Shown here in pieces: positions 20,722-29,380 of a stretch of DNA of 47,731 bases. Every line of letters begins with the position of its first letter. Positions within the stretch are counted from its first letter, which is position 1. The translations under genes and the position numbers were made by a program. The DNA is from Cyanobacteria bacterium OH_CBB_238 (GTDB lineage: Bacteria; Cyanobacteriota; Vampirovibrionia; Gastranaerophilales; Gastranaerophilaceae), in contig JAEYQN010000130.1 of NCBI GenBank assembly GCA_023409995.1, forward strand, positions 1-47,731, read 5' to 3'. The notes beneath the pieces were generated by a model. It ran no database searches, was not told the DNA's origin, and saw only the letters and a program-made list of their open reading frames with translations.

Positions 20722-20925
20722 ATGAACGAAAGAGAATTAAACACGATTATGGGTGTCATTGCTGACCCTGAAAAAAATGTCTATAGCCTGCAAGCCAGAA
20801 AAGACATCGAAGAAATTCATCGAATTATTCGAATTTTCGACATAACTCAATCGCAAGAGATCAAGCATAAACTTCTATCGATTAAAAATTTAGCAACATT
20901 TAGATTAGTGCTCAGTAATAATTAG
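20722..20925 (+). CDS. Small helical protein of unknown function
   Basis: 67 residues from ATG 20722, set by GAGG 6 bases upstream; an earlier in-frame ATG at 20710 overlaps that site. The protein is charged and helical (NERELNTIMGVIADPEKNVYSLQARKDIEEIHRIIRIFDITQSQEIKHKLLSIKNL), without cysteine, signal peptide or membrane segment. It stands alone on the plus strand between two minus-strand genes and its stop overlaps the GNAT gene stop. I do not recognise it. The good SD and protein-like composition argue that it is real. Confidence 0.6.
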   Translation: MNERELNTIMGVIADPEKNVYSLQARKDIEEIHRIIRIFDITQSQEIKHKLLSIKNLATFRLVLSNN

Positions 20926-21911
20926 TGAATTGGTCTATAGGCTTGAGGATATGTGTAATCTTCCTTAAAGCCAATTGACCTATACATTTTGATTGCTTGA
21001 TAGTTTTCAGTATCGGCAGATGCGTTAATTTCGTGAAGAGACCAACCTTGATTGAATGCAGAGTTTACTATGTTTTCAACGCAATTCTTCAACAAGAGCT
21101 TGCTATAACCTCTGCTTCTGTATTTTTTATCAACAGCAATTAATGGGATATTAGCAATATTGTCATTAGTTAAATTTGCAAAACACAATCCAACAGGCTT
21201 ATCACGATACAAAAGAATCTTGGTTTCTGCAGGTAAAAATCTACCATAAGTACCATTGGTAATTTTTTCCACTATATCAATTGTTCCATTGATGCTTTTA
21301 AAACGAGTATCGAAAAGAGCATCCGACTTATCTTTAAATGCATTGTGGATAATATCTACAGCCTTGTTGAAGTAAACCTCACTCCAATCCGTAACTGAGA
21401 ATGGGTGATGTAATTGAGGAATTGAAAGTTCTTTTAGTATTTTGATACTACCTATTGAGCTAAGCGAAAACTTAACTACAGAAAGTCCAACAAGTTTAAA
21501 TCCGTAATGAGTTATTTCTCTAACAAACTCTGCTTGTTTTCCCAGCATTGGATAAACAATGACTTTGTTTTTTACAATATCGTTATTAATTTCTAGAAAC
21601 TTTTCCATCAAAAGTCGCCTTTTGTGTCCTATGCTTTCTTCCCCAACAGTATGAATTATATTTAACTCAAGAGATTCAGAAATAACAGTGGTATATACAA
21701 GAAAAGCCGTTGGAATCCCATCTTCAGTCAAAACAAGACACTCCAAAAGACCATCTTTTACACATTTTACAAAATCTTCATACTCTAATGGTTGGAGTTC
21801 AAACTTATATTCCATTTCGGCTTTTAGCTTAAAATCATTATAAACACCGCCGAGAGCAATATAATGCTCATCTCTATAAGGTTCTACGGTATACATAAGG
21901 ATATTCGCCAT
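20922..21911 (-). CDS. GNAT-family acetyltransferase with two GNAT-like halves
   Basis: 329 residues. The C-terminal half (from about 190) is a clear GNAT domain: NIANIPLIAVDKKYRSRGYSKLLL with the acetyl-CoA pyrophosphate loop RSRGYS, and NYQAIKMYRSIGFKED. The N-terminal half also looks GNAT-like (ECLVLTEDGIPTAFLVYTT ... EFVREITHYGFKLVGLSVVKF) but lacks a clear RxxGxG loop, so it is probably a non-catalytic or degenerate copy. GGAG precedes the ATG. The acceptor is unknown. It lies upstream-to-downstream after ribBA with a gap of about 40 bases, so it may be co-transcribed with the riboflavin genes. Confidence 0.82.
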   Translation of the reverse strand: MANILMYTVEPYRDEHYIALGGVYNDFKLKAEMEYKFELQPLEYEDFVKCVKDGLLECLVLTEDGIPTAFLVYTTVISESLELNIIHTVGEESIGHKRRLLMEKFLEINNDIVKNKVIVYPMLGKQAEFVREITHYGFKLVGLSVVKFSLSSIGSIKILKELSIPQLHHPFSVTDWSEVYFNKAVDIIHNAFKDKSDALFDTRFKSINGTIDIVEKITNGTYGRFLPAETKILLYRDKPVGLCFANLTNDNIANIPLIAVDKKYRSRGYSKLLLKNCVENIVNSAFNQGWSLHEINASADTENYQAIKMYRSIGFKEDYTYPQAYRPIH

Positions 21912-21949
21912 ATTTTAAAACTCCAATCTTACTAATACTAAACACAATC

Positions 21950-23170
21950 TTAGATTGATATAATATGCTCCATTTTTATAGCTTTGGTTTTTATATAATT
22001 TTCATTATACTCGTTAATTTCTGTTTTGGAAGCCACTCTTTCTACTACTTCTAGACCATATCCACTTAAGCCGACAATTTTTTTGGGATTATTTGTAATT
22101 AGCTTAAACTTTTTATATCCCAGATCAAGTAATATTTGAGCACCTGCACCATAGCTTCTTAAATCAGGTTCAAACCCCAATGAAACATTTGCTTCAACAG
22201 TATCTTGCCCTGACTCTTGTAATTTGTATGCCTTAATTTTATTGACTAAGCCGATTCCCCTGCCCTCATGACCTCTAATGTAGACAACAGCACCTTTACC
22301 ATATTCATCAATTATTTTTAAAGCTGATTCAAGTTGTTTGCCACAATCACATCTTAAACTATGAAAGATATCACCTGTTAAACATTCGCTATGCATCCTA
22401 ACCAGGGGAATTTTGTCTGATCCATCATCTTTAACTATAGCAATTTGCTCTTGGTCATTTATATTATTTACGTAACCATATATTTTAAAATCACCAAATT
22501 CTGTAGGTAAAGAAGCTACTGCTTCTCTAACTATATGTTTTTCTGTAGAGAGTCTATATTTTATCAAATCAGCTACAGTTATTAATTTAAACCCGTGTTC
22601 TTTGACGAATTCAACAAGATCATCCCTTCTTGCCATAGTACCGTCTTCTTTAATAATTTCACAAATTACTGCTGTAGGTTCTAACCCAGCTAGCCTCATC
22701 AAATCAACAGAAGCCTCAGTATGTCCGACTCGCTCCAAAACCCCGCCTTTTTTTGCAATTAAAGGAAAGATATGCCCGGGTCTTCGAAAGTCCTCCATAT
22801 TAGTATCCTCTGATGATGCTAATTGAATAGTTTTTGCCCTATCAAAAGCCGATATGCCAGTAGTAACCCCATATTTAGGATCAGCATCTATTGATTGAGT
22901 GAAAGCTGTTTTCTTGGCATCTGTGTTGTTTTCAACCATTGGAGTTAGCCCAAGTTTTGCAGCTTTTTCAATAGTAACAGGCATACAAACAAGCCCTTTA
23001 CAATATGAAACCATAAAATTAATTTGTTCCGGAGTAGCCAACTGCCCTGAGACGATAAGATCACCTTCATTTTCTCGATCTTCATCATCAACAATCACGA
23101 CCATTTTACCTTTTCTTACATCTTCAATTGCATCTTCAATAGAATCAAAAATTATATTATCGTTATTCAT
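21950..23170 (-). CDS. ribBA: Bifunctional DHBP synthase / GTP cyclohydrolase II
   Basis: 406 residues. The RibB half (1 to about 200) makes 3,4-dihydroxy-2-butanone 4-phosphate from ribulose 5-phosphate and has DDEDRENEGDLI, FDRAKTIQLA, GHTEASVDLMRLAG and CEIIKEDGTMAR. The RibA half opens the GTP ring and has RMHSECLTGDIFHSLRCDCG, whose three cysteines bind zinc, plus RGHEGRGIGLVNK and LGFEPDLRSYG. Both halves keep their key residues, so the enzyme is expected to feed both branches of riboflavin synthesis. The ATG overlaps the ribE stop (TAATG), so the two genes are translationally coupled. Confidence 0.96.
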   Translation of the reverse strand: MNNDNIIFDSIEDAIEDVRKGKMVVIVDDEDRENEGDLIVSGQLATPEQINFMVSYCKGLVCMPVTIEKAAKLGLTPMVENNTDAKKTAFTQSIDADPKYGVTTGISAFDRAKTIQLASSEDTNMEDFRRPGHIFPLIAKKGGVLERVGHTEASVDLMRLAGLEPTAVICEIIKEDGTMARRDDLVEFVKEHGFKLITVADLIKYRLSTEKHIVREAVASLPTEFGDFKIYGYVNNINDQEQIAIVKDDGSDKIPLVRMHSECLTGDIFHSLRCDCGKQLESALKIIDEYGKGAVVYIRGHEGRGIGLVNKIKAYKLQESGQDTVEANVSLGFEPDLRSYGAGAQILLDLGYKKFKLITNNPKKIVGLSGYGLEVVERVASKTEINEYNENYIKTKAIKMEHIISI

Positions 23171-23811
23171 TATACAAAACCATTCTTTTCTAAAAAACTT
23201 AAGTTTATTCTATCAGTATTATCGTTTATTAACAACATTTTTTCGACATATTTAGCAAGTATGTCAACCTCGATATTTACTAAATCTGCAACTTTTAATT
23301 TGCACAAATTTGTTTCTTTATAAGTAGCTGGAATAACAGCAACTGTAAAAATAGAATCAGACATTTTAGAGACAGTCAAACTTATTCCGTTTATACAAAT
23401 ACATCCTTTAAACACAACATATCTCTTAAAATCAGGATCAATTTCAAATGAAATCATCTGTGAAAAACCATCATTTTTAATATCCACACACTTAGCCAAA
23501 CAATCAACATGTCCATTAACCATATGTCCATCTAACCTTTTAGACAAAGATAATGCTCTCTCAAGGTTAACTGTATCAGCTTTTTTCAATTTATCAAAAT
23601 GAGAAACTCTAAGCGTTTCATTAGATAATTGGGTTTTAAAGTACTTAGACGAAAAATCAACAACGGTCTGACACACCCCATTAACAGATATACTATCACC
23701 CAAACAAATAGAATCTAATATTTTTGAGCACTCAATTGTTAACTCCATACCACCAGAAGAGTATGCTATATTTGAGATTATACCAGTTTCTTCGATAAGA
23801 CCTGTAAACAT
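23170..23811 (-). CDS. ribE: Riboflavin synthase alpha subunit
   Basis: 213 residues in two similar lumazine-binding barrels. It disproportionates two dimethylribityllumazine molecules to riboflavin. The canonical N-terminus MFTGLIEETG is present, then GDSISVNGVCQTVV, NLERALSLSKRLDGHMVNGHVD, and the second-barrel GCICINGISLTVS. There is no SD before the ATG; instead a -10 element ends 6 bases upstream, suggesting a leaderless mRNA. It heads the ribE-ribBA pair. ribD and ribH are not in the window, and there is no room for or sign of an FMN riboswitch. Confidence 0.95.
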   Translation of the reverse strand: MFTGLIEETGIISNIAYSSGGMELTIECSKILDSICLGDSISVNGVCQTVVDFSSKYFKTQLSNETLRVSHFDKLKKADTVNLERALSLSKRLDGHMVNGHVDCLAKCVDIKNDGFSQMISFEIDPDFKRYVVFKGCICINGISLTVSKMSDSIFTVAVIPATYKETNLCKLKVADLVNIEVDILAKYVEKMLLINDNTDRINLSFLEKNGFV

Positions 23812-23817
23812 AAATCA

Positions 23818-23826
23818 ATTCTACCA
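23818..23826 (-). promoter_or_regulatory. Extended -10 promoter of ribE, leaderless arrangement
   Basis: TGGTAGAAT on the minus strand; the -10 (TAGAAT) is separated by only 6 bases from the ribE ATG. Transcription would start at or next to the A of the start codon. Confidence 0.5.
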
Positions 23827-23860
23827 CAGATTTAGAATGAAAAGAAACCAAATAATCAGC

Positions 23861-23889
23861 TTGTAAATAATACTTAAACATACTAAAAT
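23861..23889 (+). promoter_or_regulatory. Sigma70-type promoter of folK
   Basis: TTGTAA and TAAAAT separated by 17 bases, followed by AGGAGG at 23898-23903 and the folK ATG at 23909. Confidence 0.55.
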
Positions 23890-23908
23890 ATTGACATAGG
23901 AGGTTATA

Positions 23909-24424
23909 ATGCCAATTGCATACCTGTGTTTAGGATCAAATATTGAAGATAGAGTCGGTTACATACAACAGGCCACCAGATTACTAGTTGAAAGTGGAGT
24001 TATTTCTTTAATCAGAACTTCGGCATTATACGAAACAGAACCTTGGGGCAATAAAGACCAAAACTGGTTTTTAAATGCAATAATTGAAGTGAAAACAAAA
24101 TTGGAACCTCAAGAACTTCTGAATCACTGCCTTGCCATAGAAAAAAAGCTAGGAAGAGACAGAACAAATCAAGAACACTGGGGGGCCAGAGTTATTGACA
24201 TAGATATCCTATTATATGGAAGTCAAATTATTGAAACTAATGACCTAATAATTCCACATGAGCATTTACATGAAAGAGCTTTTGCATTAGTTCCTTTACT
24301 TGAACTGATTCCTGACTATATTCATCCAAAACTAAAGATATCGCTTATGGATTTATACGAAAGACTGGAAGAACCGGAAGATGTATATCTATATGGAACG
24401 AGGCATATCTTTGAAGAAGAATAA
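23909..24424 (+). CDS. folK: 6-hydroxymethyl-7,8-dihydropterin pyrophosphokinase
   Basis: 171 residues. It transfers pyrophosphate from ATP to hydroxymethyldihydropterin in folate synthesis. Motifs: AYLCLGSNIEDR, SALYETEPWGNKDQNWFLNA, EKKLGRDR and the signature WGARVIDIDILLYG with its Asp pair, then IPHEHLHERAFALVPL. An ideal AGGAGG lies 5 bases before the ATG. folB and folP are not beside it. Its last 14 bases overlap the start of the flavoprotein gene, so the two are translationally coupled. Confidence 0.95.
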   Translation: MPIAYLCLGSNIEDRVGYIQQATRLLVESGVISLIRTSALYETEPWGNKDQNWFLNAIIEVKTKLEPQELLNHCLAIEKKLGRDRTNQEHWGARVIDIDILLYGSQIIETNDLIIPHEHLHERAFALVPLLELIPDYIHPKLKISLMDLYERLEEPEDVYLYGTRHIFEEE

Positions 24425-25652
24425 AGTAGCAATAATTGGTGGCGGTCCTGCCGGCGCAATGGCGGCTATACACCTCGCAAAAACCAAAGATTTTGATATA
24501 ACAATTTTTGATAATAAATCTCTACTATCAACATTACTTCCAACCGGTGGTGGACGGTGTAACCTCACATATTACGAATACGACAATATAGAATTTGTAA
24601 AAAACTACCCCAGAGGCAGTAAATTTTTATTATCTGCGCTGTCAAAATTTAATGCTACTGATACAATGGGTTTCTTTAATGAGCTTGGAATAGATGTGTT
24701 TGTTCAAGATGACAATAGAATTTTTCCTTGCAGCGAAAGTTCTAAAGAAGTAGCTAAAACATTACAGATGCATTTAAAAGAGAACAATGTAAAACACTGC
24801 AAAGAACAAGTGATAGAAATACAACACAAAAAAGATAACTACAATGTAATTTCGGCAGCCTCAAGCAACAAGTTTGATATAGTTATAATTTCTACAGGAG
24901 GCAAAGGCAATGGACACCAAATTGCCAAAAAGCTTAATCATTCAATAACCCCTTTGACTCCATCATTAACAGGCCTAAAAATACTAGAAAAAGAATTCCA
25001 TCAACTATCGGGAATAAGCCTTGAAAAAATAGAAATAGAAGCCATCTTTAAAAAGAAAAAAGTAGCAGAAGCATATGGGGACATATTATTTACCCATAAT
25101 TCCATATCTGGTCCTGGTATTTTCAAAATCTCAGCTCTCTGCGCTTATCTTAATTACAGTTTGATAGAACCCCTTACCATAAAAATCAAGTTAACAAATT
25201 TAGAAAAAAATGAAATAATTAGCTTTATACAAGAAAACATAAAAAAAACTCCCAAAAAGAACTTAAAAAATGTGTTTTCACAACTCATACCCAAAAGACT
25301 ATGTGAAACAATTTTAAACAACAAAAAAATACCTTTAGAAAAAGAAATTACTCACATCAACAAAAACGAGATTGAAACAATAACTAAAGCGCTAACAGAA
25401 TTAGAACTGACTGTTTTTGACAAATGCAGAGGTGAAGAAATCGTAACGGCAGGTGGAGTAAACTTGAATGAATTGAATCCACAAACTATGGAATCAAAAA
25501 TATGTCCTAATTTGTATTTTTGTGGAGAAATTATTGATATTGATGGATTCACAGGTGGATTCAACTTGCAAAACTGCTGGACAACTGCATTTATTTGCGC
25601 AGAAGGCATAAAAAAGAACGCCATTTCTGGCGCTCTTTCAAACAATAAATAA
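24411..25652 (+). CDS. BaiN/HI0933-like FAD-dependent flavoprotein
   Basis: 413 residues from TTG 24411, chosen because GAGG lies 7 bases upstream and the protein then begins directly with the FAD-binding fold KKNKVAIIGGGPAGAMAAIHLA. ATG codons at 24381 and 24393 would add an unconserved extension inside folK. Other family motifs: LLPTGGGRCNLTYY, IISTGGKGNG, GDILFTHNSISGPGI, and the C-terminal VTAGGVNLNELNPQTMESK and GEIIDIDGFTGGFNLQNCW. The YhiN/HI0933/BaiN family reduces unsaturated substrates; BaiN has been linked to bile acid dehydroxylation, but the family is broad and the substrate here is unknown. Its 3' end contains the terminator of the convergent gene. Confidence 0.85.
   Translation: MKKNKVAIIGGGPAGAMAAIHLAKTKDFDITIFDNKSLLSTLLPTGGGRCNLTYYEYDNIEFVKNYPRGSKFLLSALSKFNATDTMGFFNELGIDVFVQDDNRIFPCSESSKEVAKTLQMHLKENNVKHCKEQVIEIQHKKDNYNVISAASSNKFDIVIISTGGKGNGHQIAKKLNHSITPLTPSLTGLKILEKEFHQLSGISLEKIEIEAIFKKKKVAEAYGDILFTHNSISGPGIFKISALCAYLNYSLIEPLTIKIKLTNLEKNEIISFIQENIKKTPKKNLKNVFSQLIPKRLCETILNNKKIPLEKEITHINKNEIETITKALTELELTVFDKCRGEEIVTAGGVNLNELNPQTMESKICPNLYFCGEIIDIDGFTGGFNLQNCWTTAFICAEGIKKNAISGALSNNK
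25610..25637 (-). terminator. Terminator of the Bax-inhibitor-like gene, inside the flavoprotein gene
   Basis: Read on the minus strand: AGAGCGCCA, loop GAAA, TGGCGTTCT (one G-T pair), then five T. It lies 26 bases after the minus-strand stop at 25663 and entirely within the last codons of the plus-strand flavoprotein gene. On the plus strand the stem has an A-C mismatch and a poor T-run, so it acts mainly on minus. Confidence 0.7.
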
Positions 25653-25662
25653 TTAATTTATT

Positions 25663-26397
25663 CTATCTATCCTTTAATTTTGAAAGCAGTCGTAGCAACT
25701 CAATATATAACCATACAATGGTGACTAACAAGCCAAATGCGCCATACCACTCATAAGATTTAGGAAGCAATCTTTCAGAGCCTCTTTCAATAAAGTCAAA
25801 ATCCAAAATCAAATTTAGCGCAGCAACACCAACAACAAGCAAGCTAAACGCAATGCCTATGGGATTAGAGCTATACAATGCAGGTATTGTTATATGAAAG
25901 AAAAATAACACAAGCTGAATCAAATATAATATAGCAATTGCACCAGTTGCAATTAACAAGGTACTTCTAAATTTTTCCGTTGCCCTGATTAAGCCGGCTT
26001 TATATAAAACAGCCATGGAAATTATTGCCATAAACGTGAGAGCAACAGCCTGAACAACTATTCCGGGAAACTGCTTCTCAAACATACAAGATAAGCCGCC
26101 TAGCAATGCGCCTTCTGCAAACGCATAAACCGGCGAAAGAATTGGCGCCAAATGTTGCTTAAAAATTATTACAAATCCAGTGATAAGCCCTATTATCAAA
26201 CCAGATATCATAAGCATATTTACTTTATCAAGATATCCTAGCGAAAATTGCTGCCAAACTGCACCACCTGAAATAACCATTATGAAGCATAAGATAAGTA
26301 CTTTATTCAAAGTCCCTTGAACTGTCATTGGAACGCCATCTAGAACTTGAACGTCCTGAATCAATTTTTCTGAAAACACAGGATTTCTATTTGTCAT
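25663..26397 (-). CDS. Bax inhibitor-1 like (YccA-family) membrane protein
   Basis: 244 residues from ATG 26397, where AGGAGG is 5 bases upstream; the same frame is open further upstream, to position 26529, but that stretch holds the promoter and is not coding. The N-terminus TNRNPVFSEKLI followed by MTVQGTLNKVLILCFIMV and seven hydrophobic segments match the bacterial BaxI_1 group. The last segments (LILDFDFIERGSE ... YGAFGLLVTIVWLYIELLRLL) hold the conserved acidic residues of the family. Relatives may act as calcium or proton leak channels; the role in bacteria is poorly known. It is a single gene divergent from eno. Confidence 0.88.
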   Translation of the reverse strand: MTNRNPVFSEKLIQDVQVLDGVPMTVQGTLNKVLILCFIMVISGGAVWQQFSLGYLDKVNMLMISGLIIGLITGFVIIFKQHLAPILSPVYAFAEGALLGGLSCMFEKQFPGIVVQAVALTFMAIISMAVLYKAGLIRATEKFRSTLLIATGAIAILYLIQLVLFFFHITIPALYSSNPIGIAFSLLVVGVAALNLILDFDFIERGSERLLPKSYEWYGAFGLLVTIVWLYIELLRLLSKLKDR

Positions 26398-26418
26398 AAT
26401 TACCTCCTTTAGGCAAAT

Positions 26419-26447
26419 ATTATAACATATATTTTTAATAAGTTTAA
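26419..26447 (-). promoter_or_regulatory. Promoter of the Bax-inhibitor-like gene
   Basis: On the minus strand, TGTTATAAT (extended -10 with perfect TATAAT); a weak -35 TTAAAC lies 17 bases upstream. The AGGAGG site follows 11 bases downstream. Confidence 0.5.
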
Positions 26448-26460
26448 ACAAAAAAGTTAG

Positions 26461-26489
26461 TTGTAAATAAGTTACAACTGTGTGATAAT
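26461..26489 (+). promoter_or_regulatory. Promoter of eno
   Basis: TTGTAA, 17 bases, then GATAAT preceded by TGT (extended -10). It is back to back with the minus-strand promoter of the Bax-inhibitor-like gene; the two -35 regions are 13 bases apart. Confidence 0.6.
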
Positions 26490-26497
26490 CAGTGTAA

Positions 26498-27844
<1,347 letters not shown>

Positions 27845-27864
27845 ATAAATATTTTATCGATATA

Positions 27865-27892
27865 GAAACAGCCTCAACCGAGGCTGTTTTTT
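27865..27892 (+). terminator. Rho-independent terminator of eno
   Basis: AACAGCCTC (27867-27875), loop AACC, GAGGCTGTT (27880-27888) and a run of T. It starts 20 bases after the enolase stop. Confidence 0.9.
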
Positions 27893-27908
27893 ATTTAGTA
27901 AACTATAG

Positions 27909-27914
27909 TATAAT
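27909..27914 (+). promoter_or_regulatory. Candidate -10 element of lpdA
   Basis: A perfect TATAAT placed 16 bases before the GAGGG ribosome site; any -35 would fall in the T-run of the eno terminator and matches poorly. Confidence 0.4.
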
Positions 27915-27940
27915 TAAAAAAAATTTGAGTGAGGGATTTT

Positions 27941-29293
27941 ATGTTTGACGTTGGAATAATTGGAGCAGGACCGGCTGGATACACAGCAGCAATCAGAGCA
28001 GCACAATATGGACTTTCAGTGGTTATATTCGAAAAACAAGATTTTGGAGGTACCTGCTTAAATAGAGGATGTATACCAACAAAAGCTCTTCTACACTCTG
28101 CTGAAGTATTATCAACATTGAAACAAGCAGGTAAATTTGGGATTAACGCAGAAAATATATCTTTTGATTATAAAAAAGTATTTGAACGCAAAAATGAAGT
28201 AGTTGGAAAAATACGAAAATCTTTAACTCAACTAGTAAAAAGCTATGGAATAGAAATAATAAATGCTAATGCAGTTATAAGAGATAATTCTAAAATCGAA
28301 GCAAATGATTCAATTTATGAATGCAAAAATATAATTATAGCAAGTGGTTCAAAACCTACCAAACTAACTTTTGAAGGAAATTATGATGATAGTTTTTTAT
28401 TAAATTCAGATGAAATTTTAGAACTAGATAATTTGCCTAAAGAAATTTTGGTTGTAGGTTCAGGAGCCATTGGTATTGAATGGACGAGAATTCTCTCTGA
28501 ATTTGGAGTGCAAGTAACATTAATTGAGCTTGCCAATCAGCTAATTCCTCTAGCTGATATGGATGTCTCAAGCAGGGTAGAAAGAATATTAAAGAGAAAA
28601 AGAGTCAAATTTTATACAAACACAACAATAACTAAGATTGAAGAGAAAATCGTGACTCTTTCAAATGGAATAGTTCTATCACCAGAAAAAATATTAATTG
28701 CAACTGGTAGGGCAGCATTATTAGGTGAAACAACAACTCATACAAAAATAGAAACTGAAAAATTTATAAAAACAACAAACAATTTCCAAACAAATATTGA
28801 AAACATATATGCAATAGGAGATGTAAATGGGAAATCAATGCTCGCACACAGTGCCATGCATCAAGCAATAGAAGTGATTGAATGTATAAAAAATTCAAAT
28901 AAGTGCCATTTTGACTCAACAAAAGTTCCTTCTGTTATATATGGACACCCCGAAATAGCTTGGGTTGGAAAAACTGAACAACAACTAATAAAGGAAAATG
29001 TAGAGTATAAAAAATCACTTTTCCCTATAGCAGCTTTAGGTAAAGCATATGCTGATGATAATATCGAAGGGTTTATAAAGATTCTGGCAACTGAGGATCA
29101 AATTTTGGGAGTTCATATAATTTCACCTGAGGCATCTGCTTTGGTTCAACAAATACTAATTGCAATTGAATCAAATACTTCATTAGAAGACTTATCAAAA
29201 ATAATTTTTGCACACCCAACATATTCAGAAGGCATTTTAGAAGCAATTTTAGGATTAAATAATCTTGCAATACATATTCCACAAACAAAATAA
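27941..29293 (+). CDS. lpdA: Dihydrolipoyl dehydrogenase
   Basis: 450 residues from ATG 27941 (GAGGG 5 bases upstream; an in-frame GTG at 27929 overlaps that site). It reoxidises dihydrolipoamide with NAD+ as the E3 subunit of 2-oxoacid dehydrogenases or the glycine cleavage system. It has the FAD fold VGIIGAGPAGYTAAIRAAQ, the redox disulphide in GGTCLNRGCIPTKALL, NAD-binding ILVVGSGAIGIEW, YAIGDVNG and the C-terminal catalytic pair HPTYSEG. Its partner E1/E2 or Gcv genes are not adjacent. A closely related mercuric or glutathione reductase is unlikely because the HPTxSE ending and CLNRGCIP are typical of lipoamide enzymes. Confidence 0.92.
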   Translation: MFDVGIIGAGPAGYTAAIRAAQYGLSVVIFEKQDFGGTCLNRGCIPTKALLHSAEVLSTLKQAGKFGINAENISFDYKKVFERKNEVVGKIRKSLTQLVKSYGIEIINANAVIRDNSKIEANDSIYECKNIIIASGSKPTKLTFEGNYDDSFLLNSDEILELDNLPKEILVVGSGAIGIEWTRILSEFGVQVTLIELANQLIPLADMDVSSRVERILKRKRVKFYTNTTITKIEEKIVTLSNGIVLSPEKILIATGRAALLGETTTHTKIETEKFIKTTNNFQTNIENIYAIGDVNGKSMLAHSAMHQAIEVIECIKNSNKCHFDSTKVPSVIYGHPEIAWVGKTEQQLIKENVEYKKSLFPIAALGKAYADDNIEGFIKILATEDQILGVHIISPEASALVQQILIAIESNTSLEDLSKIIFAHPTYSEGILEAILGLNNLAIHIPQTK

Positions 29294-29316
29294 GCTCTTT
29301 AAGAGTTATTAAAAAC

Positions 29317-29345
29317 TTAAACATTTTTAATTTTTAAACTATAAT
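29317..29345 (+). promoter_or_regulatory. Candidate promoter of gatA
   Basis: A perfect TATAAT (29340-29345) with a weak TTAAAC at 17 bases. It lies between the lpdA stop and the gatA ribosome site AAGGA. Confidence 0.42.
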
Positions 29346-29380
29346 AATTTATATAACATAGACATATAAGGACCAAACAA

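Noticed and set aside
23812..23908. Possible FMN riboswitch upstream of ribE
   Set aside because: The gap is under 100 bases, shared with the folK promoter, and has no RFN-like conserved stems.
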